The notes beneath the pieces are model-generated. The model was not told where the DNA came from, did no database searches, and was given only the letters and a program-made list of their open reading frames with translations. A stretch of 61,550 bases of DNA, taken from positions 1 through 61,550 of the forward strand of contig JAILDR010000003.1 of NCBI GenBank assembly GCA_024689285.1, given 5' to 3'. The translations under genes and the position numbers were made by a program. Numbering within the stretch: position 1 is the first letter of the stretch; every line of letters begins with the position of its first letter. Source of the stretch: Bacteroidales bacterium. Its GTDB lineage: Bacteria > Bacteroidota > Bacteroidia > Bacteroidales > F082. Below are positions 1 to 9,100 of the stretch, in pieces.

Positions 1-147
1 TAGTTTACTATACTTGATACATTTAATACATTGAAATATAAATATATAAATTCTTTTATCTAAATTAAACATTGAAATAATAATGGGTGTTTTAGATATT
101 TACAAAAATAAAATCCGCGGAATCGAATTTTGTAAAACAAAAATATT

Positions 148-155
148 TACTTTTG
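148..155 (+). promoter_or_regulatory. Bacteroidota -7 promoter element
   Basis: The octamer TACTTTTG matches the Bacteroidota -7 consensus TAnnTTTG and lies about 50 bases before the chosen start of the HTH gene. An upstream TTTG at 129-132 sits slightly too close for an ideal -33 box. The rest of the first 170 bases is AT-rich and shows no gene. Confidence 0.55.
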
Positions 156-203
156 TAACCGAAATGGAATGTGAAAATCAAAAATAATAGGAGTGACTAT
201 CTC

Positions 204-650
204 ATGGAATACGATGAAATGAAAGACCGCATCGCCCATATCATTAGGGCCAAGAATTTGACCGCTGCCGAATTTGCCGCGCGGCTTGGCATCCAGCCTT
301 CAAATGTGTCGCATCTTCTTGCTGGCCGCAATAACCCCAGTCTCGAGTTTGTAAAGAAGCTGAAAGAGACTTTCCCTGAATATAATCTTGAATGGATTGT
401 TTTTGGCAAGGGACCAATGACAGTTTCTGAGCCTTTCATGGAACATCGAGCTGCTGCTGTACCTGTTGATTCATCGGTTGAAGTGGAAAAGGCCATTGAA
501 ATGTCGGTAGATGGAACATTGTTTGACGCTGTCGAGTCGCCCGCCTCTTCTGAGCTTTCTGAGTCATCATTACCTGCATCTTTCAATGGCTTGAAACAAA
601 TTATATTGGTTTATGACGACGATCGGTTTGAGGTTTTGTTGCCGCGATGA
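204..650 (+). CDS. XRE-type helix-turn-helix protein
   Basis: A 148-residue protein with an N-terminal XRE/Cro-type helix-turn-helix (about residues 5-60). It contains an AEFAARLGIQPSNVSHLLAGR stretch in two adjoining parts, where 'QPSNVSHLL' is the recognition helix, followed by NNPSLEFV. The C-terminal half is rich in Ser, Glu and Val, looks disordered, and ends in a short beta-like segment. It is probably a transcriptional regulator; the target is unknown. The reading frame opens at 171, but ATG 204 is preferred because AGGAG at 189-193 lies at good spacing before it. The gene stands alone and is separated from nrnA by that gene's own promoter. Single-domain XRE proteins of this form are common in Bacteroidales near phage or housekeeping genes, so context does not fix the role. 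Confidence 0.75.
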   Translation: MEYDEMKDRIAHIIRAKNLTAAEFAARLGIQPSNVSHLLAGRNNPSLEFVKKLKETFPEYNLEWIVFGKGPMTVSEPFMEHRAAAVPVDSSVEVEKAIEMSVDGTLFDAVESPASSELSESSLPASFNGLKQIILVYDDDRFEVLLPR

Positions 651-704
651 GAGGCTATTATATTAATTAAGGTGTCGTTTCGTGCGTTGAAACGAATTAT
701 TTTG

Positions 705-712
705 TAACTTTG
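705..712 (+). promoter_or_regulatory. -7 promoter element of the nrnA-FKBP operon
   Basis: TAACTTTG is a perfect TAnnTTTG match 18 bases before ATG 731. It overlaps the TTG at 710 that would begin a longer frame, so the longer start is unlikely. Confidence 0.65.
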
Positions 713-730
713 CAAACTTTTCTGAAAGTT

Positions 731-1750
731 ATGCAAACAGTAGAATTTTTCGATAAATTTGATGACATCTTACTGACTCCCAAGTGTTTTGTGTTGGTTT
801 GTCATGTCAATCCCGATGGGGATGCTCTCGGTTCGATGTTGGCTATGGCTGAGTTTCTGAGGCTGAAAGGTCATACGGTCAAGATGGTGTGCCCCAATGT
901 CTTCCCTGATTTTTTGGCTTGGATGCCAGGTGCGACCGAAATCCTCATTTTCGAACGCGAGGACGAATCGTGTAAGGCTGCCATTGCTGAGGCAGAAGCC
1001 ATTGTAATGTTGGATTTCAACAATTTGTCTCGTAGTGCTGTATTGCATAATGAAATTGGGAAGACGCGCTGTCCTCGTATCTTGGTTGATCATCATATTG
1101 ACCCGGAACTGGAGCATATAACGTGCTATTACTCTGAGACAAAAGTGTCGAGTGCTTCAGAGATTGTTGCCGAAATCATTCTCCACTATGGTGAACAATT
1201 CATTACGGAAGGTGTGGCGACCAATCTGATTGTTGGCATTATGACCGATACAGGCTGTTTCTCCCATTCTATCTACCATCCTCGTACCTTCGACCTGATG
1301 AGTAAGTTGGTTGGCAAGTCAATGTCGTATAAATTGATTCATGAAATGGTGTACGATAGTTTCACTGAGGGTCGTTTGCGTCTGTTGGGTTATGCCATCG
1401 GTCAAAAGATGGAGGTGCTTAAGGATTATGCTGTTGCCATTATTTCTTTGAGTATAAATGAGATGGAACGTTTTGGATTTCAGCCCGGTGACACTGAGGG
1501 AATTGTCAATTTCCCGCTTTCGATGAAAAAAATCAAGATGGCGGTGTTGATTACGGAACGACAGGACCAAATCAGGCTTTCATTCCGCTCGAAGGGTAGT
1601 TTCTCTGTCAATGACTTGGCCAACAAGCATTACAAGGGTGGTGGCCACGTCAATGCGGCAGGTGGCAGCACCAGCTTGTCACTTGATGCAACCGTGGTGC
1701 ATTTGAAATCCATTTTACACGAATATGATGAGTTGCATTATGATGAATAA
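731..1750 (+). CDS. nrnA: DHH/DHHA1 phosphoesterase, NrnA-like oligoribonuclease/pAp phosphatase
   Basis: A 339-residue cytoplasmic enzyme of the DHH-DHHA1 superfamily. NrnA-type members degrade 2-5 nt RNA (nanoRNA) and dephosphorylate pAp. The N-terminal DHH domain shows the metal-binding motifs HVNPDGDALGS, LDFNN and VDHHID. The C-terminal DHHA1 domain carries the substrate motif KGGGHVNAAGG near the end. The length fits the family. ATG 731 is chosen because the -7 promoter lies at 705-712. The 3' end overlaps the next gene by 8-11 bases, so the enzyme is co-transcribed with the FKBP lipoproteins downstream. A nrnA-gldI adjacency is familiar in Bacteroidota. Function is confident at family level; preference for nanoRNA or pAp cannot be told from sequence. 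Confidence 0.93.
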   Translation: MQTVEFFDKFDDILLTPKCFVLVCHVNPDGDALGSMLAMAEFLRLKGHTVKMVCPNVFPDFLAWMPGATEILIFEREDESCKAAIAEAEAIVMLDFNNLSRSAVLHNEIGKTRCPRILVDHHIDPELEHITCYYSETKVSSASEIVAEIILHYGEQFITEGVATNLIVGIMTDTGCFSHSIYHPRTFDLMSKLVGKSMSYKLIHEMVYDSFTEGRLRLLGYAIGQKMEVLKDYAVAIISLSINEMERFGFQPGDTEGIVNFPLSMKKIKMAVLITERQDQIRLSFRSKGSFSVNDLANKHYKGGGHVNAAGGSTSLSLDATVVHLKSILHEYDELHYDE

Positions 1751-2264
1751 GTCTAAATATTTGGCCTTGTTGTTACTGGTTGTAGTCTTTGCCTGTGGTG
1801 AGTCGCCAAAAAAAACAGTGGAATTTTCCAAGCAGGATATGAAGCAAAGTATGGAGACCGCCAACCGTTATCTTTTGAATGAAGAGCAGGAAGAGATTGA
1901 CAATTATGTGCGCCGTCATGGTTTGGAGATGAAGCAGACAGGCACGGGGCTTCGCTATCAGGTTTTGAACCAAGGCTCAGGAAGACAAATAGAAAGCGGA
2001 GATGTCATCAGCTTGGAATATCAGCTTCATTCCTTGAAGGGCGAGTTGTTTTATTCCTCTGAAAACGACGGTGTGAAGACTTTCAAGGTGGGTGACGGCA
2101 GCGTGGAAACAGGTCTTGATGAAGCTGTGGCTTGTTTGCATTTTGGAGATGCTGCCAAACTCATCATCCCCTACCATCTGGCCTTCGGTTTGCATGGTGA
2201 CGATGATAGGATTCCAGAATATGCCACTTTGGTATATACGATAAAAATAATGGATAATCAATAA
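1740..2264 (+). CDS. gldI: FKBP-type peptidyl-prolyl isomerase lipoprotein, GldI-like
   Basis: A lipoprotein of about 174 residues. The signal peptide ends in a lipobox-like VVVFAC, followed by GES, so the Cys would be acylated. A helical spacer (about residues 25-60) precedes one FKBP domain (about 65-170) with SGDVISLEYQ, GLDEAV and IIPYHLAFG segments. The usual FDSS and VIPGW active-site segments are replaced, so isomerase activity is doubtful. By length and position after nrnA it matches GldI, the FKBP lipoprotein linked to gliding and T9SS in Bacteroidota. Start is ATG 1740 or 1743, overlapping the nrnA stop. The longer frame from 1725 would put extra residues before the signal peptide and is disfavoured. 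The next lipoprotein begins 3 bases after its stop. Confidence 0.82.
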   Translation: MMNKSKYLALLLLVVVFACGESPKKTVEFSKQDMKQSMETANRYLLNEEQEEIDNYVRRHGLEMKQTGTGLRYQVLNQGSGRQIESGDVISLEYQLHSLKGELFYSSENDGVKTFKVGDGSVETGLDEAVACLHFGDAAKLIIPYHLAFGLHGDDDRIPEYATLVYTIKIMDNQ

Positions 2265-2267
2265 ATT

Positions 2268-3572
2268 ATGAAAAAAAACTGTTTGTCAATCACAATGATC
2301 TGCCTTTCAGCATTGATGTTTTTGGCATCATGTGACAAAGGAAGATTCCCAGGCTACACTAAAACTTCTAACGGCCTGTATTACAAGTTCTATCATCAAG
2401 ATGCTACGGCTCCGAAGCCTGAGCTGACTGACTTTCTGAAGGTGGAGATGGCGTGTTATCTGAACGATTCTTTGTATTATGATTTCCAGAGTACGGGCAG
2501 AGACGTCTATTCGCAATATTTGGAGTCGAAGTTCCCTGGCGATTTGCAGGAGGCGTATGCCATGATGCACGTCGGCGATTCAGCTTCGTTTTATGTTAAA
2601 GCCGATTCCGTTGCGGTGCTGTATTACGATCAGGATCCTGCTGAAGTGGGGCTTAAGGCTGACGATTATTTCCGATACGAGGTGAAGCTGGTGGAGCTGA
2701 TGTCAGAAAAGGATTTTCAAGCTGGAATCGAACGTATGAAAGAGCAACTGATAGAAGCTTCAAGAAGGGAATTGGCAGCCTACATTGAGAAAGAAAACAT
2801 CAAAGAGATGCCTTTGGAGTCAGGGGTTTATATCATTCCTGTGGAAAAAGGTAAAGGGCGTTGTCCCGTGAAAGGCGAGAAAGTGGAGCTCGATTTTGCT
2901 GCTTATCTACTTAATGGTCAACTTGTTGGATCTACTTATGACATGGATGAAAAGTTCACTTTTGTCTTGGGTGACAATTTTGTTATTCCAGGTTGGGAGG
3001 TTATCTTGCCGAAAATGCATCTTGGCGAACGGGTGAAGGCTATTGTTCCTTATGACATGGCTTATGGTGAGCATCAGGTGGGTAACGTGCCGGCTTACTC
3101 TAATATGGTTTATGATATTAAGTTGTTAAAAATCACGACGAAGGAAGAGCTTATCAAACAAGCAGAGGAAGATATGAAGGCATTGAAAGCTAAGTCGGAG
3201 CAGGCACTTTTGGACTATATCAAAGCAAACGATATGACAAATTACACCAATTCAGGACTGGTTTTCGCCAAGACCGTCACCACATCAGGTGCCAAGGTTG
3301 AGGAAGGCCAGACAGCTCGTATTAAATTTGATGCCTATTATTTGGACGGTACACCTTTGGGCTGTTCTGACCAACTTGGAGGCTCCTATGAGTTGAAATA
3401 TGGTGAACACAGTGTGCTTTTAGGCCTTGAGGAAGCTGTCGGAATATTGCGTGTAGGCGAGAAGGGACGCTTTGTGTTGCCTTATAATCTTGCCTATGGT
3501 GAGAATCCTTATGGTAATATTCCGGCATACAGCAACCTTGTTTTTGATGTGGAACTCCTTGAAATCAAATAA
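2268..3572 (+). CDS. lipoprotein with three FKBP-like modules
   Basis: A 434-residue lipoprotein (lipobox LASC, Cys22) with three successive FKBP-like modules, roughly residues 30-145, 178-292 and 325-434. Module 1 is the most degenerate and begins GYTKTSNGLYYKF, a signature shared with the next two proteins. Module 2 keeps VIPGWE and DMAYGE but has LVGSTYD where the catalytic FDSS loop should be. Module 3 keeps AYGENPYGNIPAYSNL but lacks VIPGW. Charged helical linkers separate modules 2 and 3. It most likely acts in the periplasm or at the outer membrane as a chaperone or scaffold with weak or no isomerase activity. It sits 3 bases after gldI and 25 bases before the next FKBP gene. Confidence 0.85.
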   Translation: MKKNCLSITMICLSALMFLASCDKGRFPGYTKTSNGLYYKFYHQDATAPKPELTDFLKVEMACYLNDSLYYDFQSTGRDVYSQYLESKFPGDLQEAYAMMHVGDSASFYVKADSVAVLYYDQDPAEVGLKADDYFRYEVKLVELMSEKDFQAGIERMKEQLIEASRRELAAYIEKENIKEMPLESGVYIIPVEKGKGRCPVKGEKVELDFAAYLLNGQLVGSTYDMDEKFTFVLGDNFVIPGWEVILPKMHLGERVKAIVPYDMAYGEHQVGNVPAYSNMVYDIKLLKITTKEELIKQAEEDMKALKAKSEQALLDYIKANDMTNYTNSGLVFAKTVTTSGAKVEEGQTARIKFDAYYLDGTPLGCSDQLGGSYELKYGEHSVLLGLEEAVGILRVGEKGRFVLPYNLAYGENPYGNIPAYSNLVFDVELLEIK

Positions 3573-3597
3573 GTAAACATTATAAATCACAAAAAAA

Positions 3598-4521
3598 ATG
3601 AAGAAAAATTTCATGTTCATGGCCTTTGTTGCCATGTTGTTTGCAGGCGCAAGTGCTTGCAGTCAAGAGAAAGTGCCTTATGAAGGCTATCAAAAAACTC
3701 AAAATGGTTTGTACTACTGCTTCCATGAGCAGAACACCGGTGAAACTCCGAAGATGGGCGATCTGATTGATGCCACGTTGTGTTGCGTCGTCAATGACAC
3801 GGCTTCCATCGTGCCCACAATGTCAAATACTTTCCAACTCATCGAATCGCTTTATCCTGGCGATGTCTTTGAAGGCCTTTCCATGGTGCACGTTGGCGAC
3901 TCAGTATCTTTCATCGTCAACATCGACTCGACATTCCGCACCTTCTTCGGTCAACCTACACTTCCTTCGCAGTTTGTCTCGACAGACGTGATGCGTTTTG
4001 ACATGCGCATTGAAGACATCTATCCAGAGAGTGAATATGCTAAACGTATGGCCGCTAAGAACCAAAAAGCCATTGCTGAGCGTGTAGCCAAGATGGTTGC
4101 CGATCATCCGGAAGAGAGCGCTCAAGCTGCACAAGCTTTGAAGGATTTCCTTGCCCAAAACAAGATTGTTGCAGAACCCACCGAATCGGGTCTATACTAT
4201 GTTATGACACAAGAAGGTAACGGCGAAAAGCCTGAAGCCGGACAAATCGTGCATGTACACTACACGGGTACATTACTCGATGGTACTAAGTTTGACTCTT
4301 CATACGACAGGGAGCAGCCCATCCAATTCCCCTTGGGTGTCGGTCAAGTTATTCCTGGTTGGGACGAAGGCATTGCTCTCATGTCGAAAGGCGAGAAGGG
4401 CGTCCTTTACATCCCTTACTACCTTGCCTATGGCGACCGTGCCGCTGGTGATGTGATCAAGCCTTACTCCAACTTGAAGTTTGAGGTGGAGCTCGTTGAC
4501 TTTGAAGATATGCCGCGATGA
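3598..4521 (+). CDS. FKBP-type peptidyl-prolyl cis-trans isomerase, probable lipoprotein
   Basis: A 307-residue exported protein; ASAC at residues 18-21 is a weak lipobox. The N-terminal module (about 30-142) is degenerate and starts GYQKTQNGLYYCF. After a helical linker, the C-terminal module (about 195-305) is a textbook FKBP domain: VHVHYTGTLLDGTKFDSS, then VIPGWDEGI and YYLAYGDR, ending in KFEVELVD. The aromatic pocket residues Tyr, Phe, Asp, Trp and Tyr are all present, so this is the one member of the operon expected to be an active prolyl isomerase. Its stop overlaps the next start in ATGA (4518-4521), implying translational coupling. Confidence 0.9.
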   Translation: MKKNFMFMAFVAMLFAGASACSQEKVPYEGYQKTQNGLYYCFHEQNTGETPKMGDLIDATLCCVVNDTASIVPTMSNTFQLIESLYPGDVFEGLSMVHVGDSVSFIVNIDSTFRTFFGQPTLPSQFVSTDVMRFDMRIEDIYPESEYAKRMAAKNQKAIAERVAKMVADHPEESAQAAQALKDFLAQNKIVAEPTESGLYYVMTQEGNGEKPEAGQIVHVHYTGTLLDGTKFDSSYDREQPIQFPLGVGQVIPGWDEGIALMSKGEKGVLYIPYYLAYGDRAAGDVIKPYSNLKFEVELVDFEDMPR

Positions 4522-5834
4522 ACAGGATTCATAAGTTGGCAGCCGTCGCAACTCTGTTGCTTTTGATGGTTTCCTGCAAAAACGATTCCGTCTATTCGGG
4601 TTATGATAAGATGGAAAACGGAGCCTACATGAAGTTCTTTGAACGTCATGTTGAGGGTGACATGCCACGAGTTGGTGATGCCGTGACTATCGAAATGGTT
4701 CAGTATTTCAATGATACGATGTTGTTCACTACAGTGGGCGACAAACCGTTGGAATTGAAGGTTCAAACGAGTGATTTCGTTGGCGATGTGCCGGATGCCT
4801 TGCGTATGATGCATGTGGGTGACTCGGCTCGTTTGGTCGTGTTGTCTGATTCGGTATTTGTCAAGTTGATGGGGGTAGATGTGCCAAAAGAGTATTTAGG
4901 TGAACCTATCTATTATGACCTCAAGCTATTGTCCATCAAACCATTGGAGGTAATTGAAGCCGAGAGAAGGGCCAGACTCGATAGTTTGCGTCTGTTGGAA
5001 AACGATTATCTTGTAGGTTTGCAGGCTAACCCGAAGAACATAGTTACCGGGTCGGGGCTGATTGTAATGGAAACGACGGGTAAGGGCAAGTGTGCCAAAC
5101 TGGGCGATTATGTCAATTTGGACTTTTTGATGTGTACCGTCGATGGCGATACAGTGATGAATAGTTTTGACGTGGAATCTTTGGATATGCAATATGGAGA
5201 AGAGTTCATTTGCAAGGGTTTCAACGAAGCAATGGGTATGGTCCCGGAAGGAGGGATGATGCGTTTCGTGATTCCCTCAGAGTTGGGTTTCGACAGCACC
5301 GGTTTCGATAAATATATCAAGCCTTATGCTGCTTTAGTCGTCAAGATGCGCATGAACAATGTCATGGACCAAGCCGAACATGATGCCAAGCAGGCGAAAC
5401 TCGAAGCAGAGCAAGAGGCTGAGAAGCAACGTCTGTTGTTGGAAGAATCGCAACTGATTGATGAATATGTCAAGGACAATGGCATTACTGTTGAACCCAC
5501 CGAGTCTGGTCTATACATCATTCCTGTTGAGAAAGGAGAGGGTAATATGGCCAAGTCGGGCGACAAAGTGAGTGTACATTACACTTTGAATAACCTGAAA
5601 GGCGAGTTGGTGGAGTCGAGCTATGACTATGGTGAGCCTATGTCGTTCATTATTGGTCAAGGCGAAATGATACCCGCCATAGAAGAAGCTCTATTGAAGA
5701 TGGCACCTGGCGCAAAAGTCAAGTTGCTGTCTCCTTCCTCACAAGCATTTGGTGAGGTTGAAATCGACAAGGCATTGTTGCCTCCTTATTCACCGCTTTT
5801 GATAGAGTTGGAGTTGGTCTCCATCGAGCCTTGA
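4518..5834 (+). CDS. lipoprotein with three degenerate FKBP-like modules
   Basis: A 438-residue lipoprotein (lipobox MVSC, Cys20). Three FKBP-like modules lie at about 28-140, 178-280 and 335-438, with a charged Glu/Lys/Gln-rich, probably coiled-coil segment at about 283-325. Module 1 begins GYDKMENGAYMKF and contains RMMHVGDSARL, matching the AMMHVGDS and SMVHVGDS segments of the two preceding proteins, so the genes are tandem duplicates. No module has the full FKBP active site: VIPGW is replaced by CKGFNE in module 2 and MIPAIEE in module 3. It is the last gene of the operon and ends 23 bases from a convergent gene. Confidence 0.83.
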   Translation: MNRIHKLAAVATLLLLMVSCKNDSVYSGYDKMENGAYMKFFERHVEGDMPRVGDAVTIEMVQYFNDTMLFTTVGDKPLELKVQTSDFVGDVPDALRMMHVGDSARLVVLSDSVFVKLMGVDVPKEYLGEPIYYDLKLLSIKPLEVIEAERRARLDSLRLLENDYLVGLQANPKNIVTGSGLIVMETTGKGKCAKLGDYVNLDFLMCTVDGDTVMNSFDVESLDMQYGEEFICKGFNEAMGMVPEGGMMRFVIPSELGFDSTGFDKYIKPYAALVVKMRMNNVMDQAEHDAKQAKLEAEQEAEKQRLLLEESQLIDEYVKDNGITVEPTESGLYIIPVEKGEGNMAKSGDKVSVHYTLNNLKGELVESSYDYGEPMSFIIGQGEMIPAIEEALLKMAPGAKVKLLSPSSQAFGEVEIDKALLPPYSPLLIELELVSIEP

Positions 5835-5857
5835 TTGCGGACGATTCCGCCTCAGCA

Positions 5858-6151
5858 TCAGACCGTTCCTTCAACATTCCAGTAAAAGGCCCGAAGTCCC
5901 AGTTCTGGTGACTTCAGGTCTTTTTCTTTGAGTTGTTTCAAGATGCCATCGACGGCTTCGTCAGGGACGATGCTGATGATAGCGTTGTTGAGGGTTGGCC
6001 AAGCGTGGGTACCGTAGTGTGGCTCGCCGCTGTTGCTTCCGTGTCCTTTGATCTCATTCCATTCGGTGAAACCTTTTACGCCGTTGTCGTTCAATACTTT
6101 GGCGATTTCATCGTAGTAGGCTTGGTTATAGGTTATTAATATTGCTTTCAT
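5858..6151 (-). CDS. small PII-like protein associated with RND efflux
   Basis: A 97-residue cytoplasmic protein beginning MKAILITYNQAYYDEI, which fits a ferredoxin-like (PII-type) beta-alpha-beta fold. A loop rich in Gly, His and Ser (GHGSNSGEPHYGTHAWP) follows, then IISIVPDEAVDGILKQLKE and a final LRAFYW strand. Small PII-fold proteins are known beside RND metal and drug pumps, but this one is assigned by fold impression only. The start is 3 bases after the RND permease stop, so it is the fourth gene of that operon. The His-rich loop could bind a metal or small ligand; that is inference. Confidence 0.6.
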   Translation of the reverse strand: MKAILITYNQAYYDEIAKVLNDNGVKGFTEWNEIKGHGSNSGEPHYGTHAWPTLNNAIISIVPDEAVDGILKQLKEKDLKSPELGLRAFYWNVEGTV

Positions 6152-6154
6152 GGC

Positions 6155-9100
6155 TTATCGGATATTTTCGGTCTTGGTGAGGGCTTCCTCTGCTTTACGT
6201 TTTTTTCTACGAACATTTCTTGTCTCCAAGGAACAATATAATGCAGGAATGAGTAACAATGTGATGAGAGTTGACACCGTTAATCCCCAGGCTACGGTAA
6301 TACCCAAGGCATTCCACATTTCGGCACCTTCGCCGCGACCGATAGCCAACGGAATCATACCCAAAACGGTGGTCAGTGTGGTCATCAGGATGGGGCGCAA
6401 ACGCGAACGGGCGGCTCTAACTGTCGCTTCTTTTACCTCTACGCCACGCTCTTCGAGTAGGGTGGTGTAGTCAATGAGCACGATACCGTTTTTCACGACG
6501 ATACCCATCAGAATCAATACACCTACAAAGGCCATAGCGCCCAAGGCAGTGTTGGTGACCCACAAGCCAAGCAACACGCCGGTGAAAGTGAAAGGTACAG
6601 AAAACATGATGACGAAAGGTTTCATCAAATTCTCGAACTGCGAAGCCATCACGATGTAGACTAAGATGATGATGAGGATGAGCAGAGTGAGTAAGTCGCC
6701 AAACATCTCCTGTTGGGTTTCATAGTCACCGGCGATTTTAGTCATGATTTCAGCAGGAATTTCAGTGTCGTCGATAACTTCCTGGCACATATTCACTACA
6801 TCACTCAGCACCTGTCCTTTACCAACCACGGCGGTGACGCTGACCATACGCTCACGGTCTTTGCGCTGAATTTGTGGTGGCGTTAGTGATTCGACCACCT
6901 GACCGAGGTCGCCGACGCGGACGGGCTGTCCATAGCTATTGTATATCTTGATGTCTTCAATGTCCTCCACGCTTTTGCGGAATTCTGGGGCATAGCGCAC
7001 ACGGATATCGTATTCTTCTCCGTCCTCACGGTAGTAGGAATTCACCGATCCGTTGATGCGGTTCTTGACGTAGGTAGCTGCTGTAGTGCTGTTCAGTCCG
7101 TTCAAGGCAAGCTTTTCGCGGTCGAAATCGACCTGGTATTCAGGAGTGTATGCGTCACGGCTGACGATGACTTGCAGGATGCCTCTGTCGCGCAGTTTTT
7201 GGGCAATCTCGTTGGCCACAATGTCGGTAGTATTGAAGTCATAACCGTAGATTTCGACTTGAACGCTGCTCATGCCTCCCATACCGCCTCCACCTTCGCT
7301 GACATTGGCTTTCTTGATTTCAGGCATGGCGTTCAGTTTGGTACGAATCTCGTCGGCTACCTCACTGGTCTTACGCATTCCCGCTTTGCGGCGTTCTGTC
7401 TTGGTACCAAGGCGCAGATTGAACGATATGATATGGGTACCATTGCTTCGCATGGAGGCAAAGGCATTGTCAGAGTCAGCTTGACCGAAACTGTAGTTGC
7501 ATATATTTATTTCGGGAATCTGCATGAAGTCTTCAGCAAGACTCTTGGCAAAAGCTCCGGTAATATCTTGTCCTGTACCCGTTGGCAACTCGATGTTGAT
7601 GCTCAGACGTCCTTCGTCCATCTTGGGCATCATTTCTGTCTTCAAAGTGGGGGCGAGTAGGACGATGGACAGGGCGAACAGAACTAACATTCCGAGAATG
7701 ATTACCTTACGATGGTTAACACACCAGTTGATGAGTCGGGCATAGGCATTGCTGATGGCATCCAGTCCCTTGTTGATCGGGCGGAAGATGGCTTTGTGGA
7801 AACTGCTCTGGTGTGGGTTCATCACCAGCATTTTGGAGCACATCATCGGTACTAAGGTCAAGGCTCCAGTGGTGGAGACAATCATAATGATAGAAACAAT
7901 CCAACCCAATTGCTTGAACATCACGCCTGTGGTGCCTTTAATCATTGTCAATGGCAGGAACACTGCCAACATCGTAAGGGTAGATGCAATAACCGAAAGT
8001 TGTACCTCTTGGGTGGCGTGAACAGCGGCCTCCTTGGGCTTGGAACCACGTTCGATGTGTGTGGTGATGTTCTCCAACACCACAATTGCATCGTCCACCA
8101 CCATACCGATGGCAATGGTCAATGACGACATGGAAATAATGTTCAATGTATTGCCGGTGGCATACAGGTAGATTAACGAAGCCAACAAGGAAATCGGGAT
8201 AGCCAGCACGATGATAAAGGTGGCGCGCCAGCGTCCCAAGAAGACAAACACAACCAGCATCACCAGGATGAAGGTGATGAATATGGTGTCACGCAGGTTC
8301 TTTATGGTGTTCTGGATGTAGGTAGAGCCATCCATGATAATGCTTAACTTGACATCGGAGGGTAGTGAAGGCTCGATGACTTCCAGCTGTTTTTTGATAC
8401 CTTTGATGACATTGACTGCGTTGGCATCGGTCTGCTTTTGAATGATGATGGTGGCACCTTGGCGACCGTTGCTGTATGACTCTTGAATTCGTTCCTCAGA
8501 ACCGTCTTTGACGGTGGCTACGTCACGCAAGTAAATGGGCGCACCATTACGCGAACCAACGATGATATCCTCCATTTCCTTGGCCGAGGTGAATTCCTTC
8601 TGAATACGCAAACTGTAACTGTTGGAGCCAATGTCGATGTAACCCGCAGGAATATTCTGGTTCTCAGTAGCTAAGGTTTGTGAAATGCTCTCCAAAGTTA
8701 AATTGTAGGCCTCCAATTTGTTCGGGTCGACATAGACTTGGATTTCACGTTTGGGTGCACCATTGGCCGAAACCGTACCTACGCCACTCACACGAGCCAA
8801 AGGTGTGGTGACGCGGTCGTCAATGATTTTGTCCAATGCTGGTAGACTCTCTTCAGCGGTTACGCTGAGGAGCATGATGGGCATATCCTCTGCATTGAAC
8901 TTGAACAGGACGGGGTTGGTGGCACCGTCAGGCAAATAGTTTCTGACTATATCGATTTTGTCGCGCACGTTGTTGGTAGCCGTCTCGATGTCGATACCAC
9001 TTTCAAACTCAAGGGAAAGCACCGAGGTGTTCTCACGAGAGGTGGACGAGAGGTGCTTCAGGTCGGGGACGGCGTTTAAGGTGTTCTCTAAAGTTTTGGA

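Noticed and set aside
1..170. A gene or RNA in the first bases of the window
   Set aside because: The stretch is AT-rich, with no open frame of useful length and no tRNA-like fold seen.
5836..5850. Small GCGGA/TCCGC hairpin between convergent genes as a terminator
   Set aside because: The stem has only 5 bases and there is no T-run on either strand.
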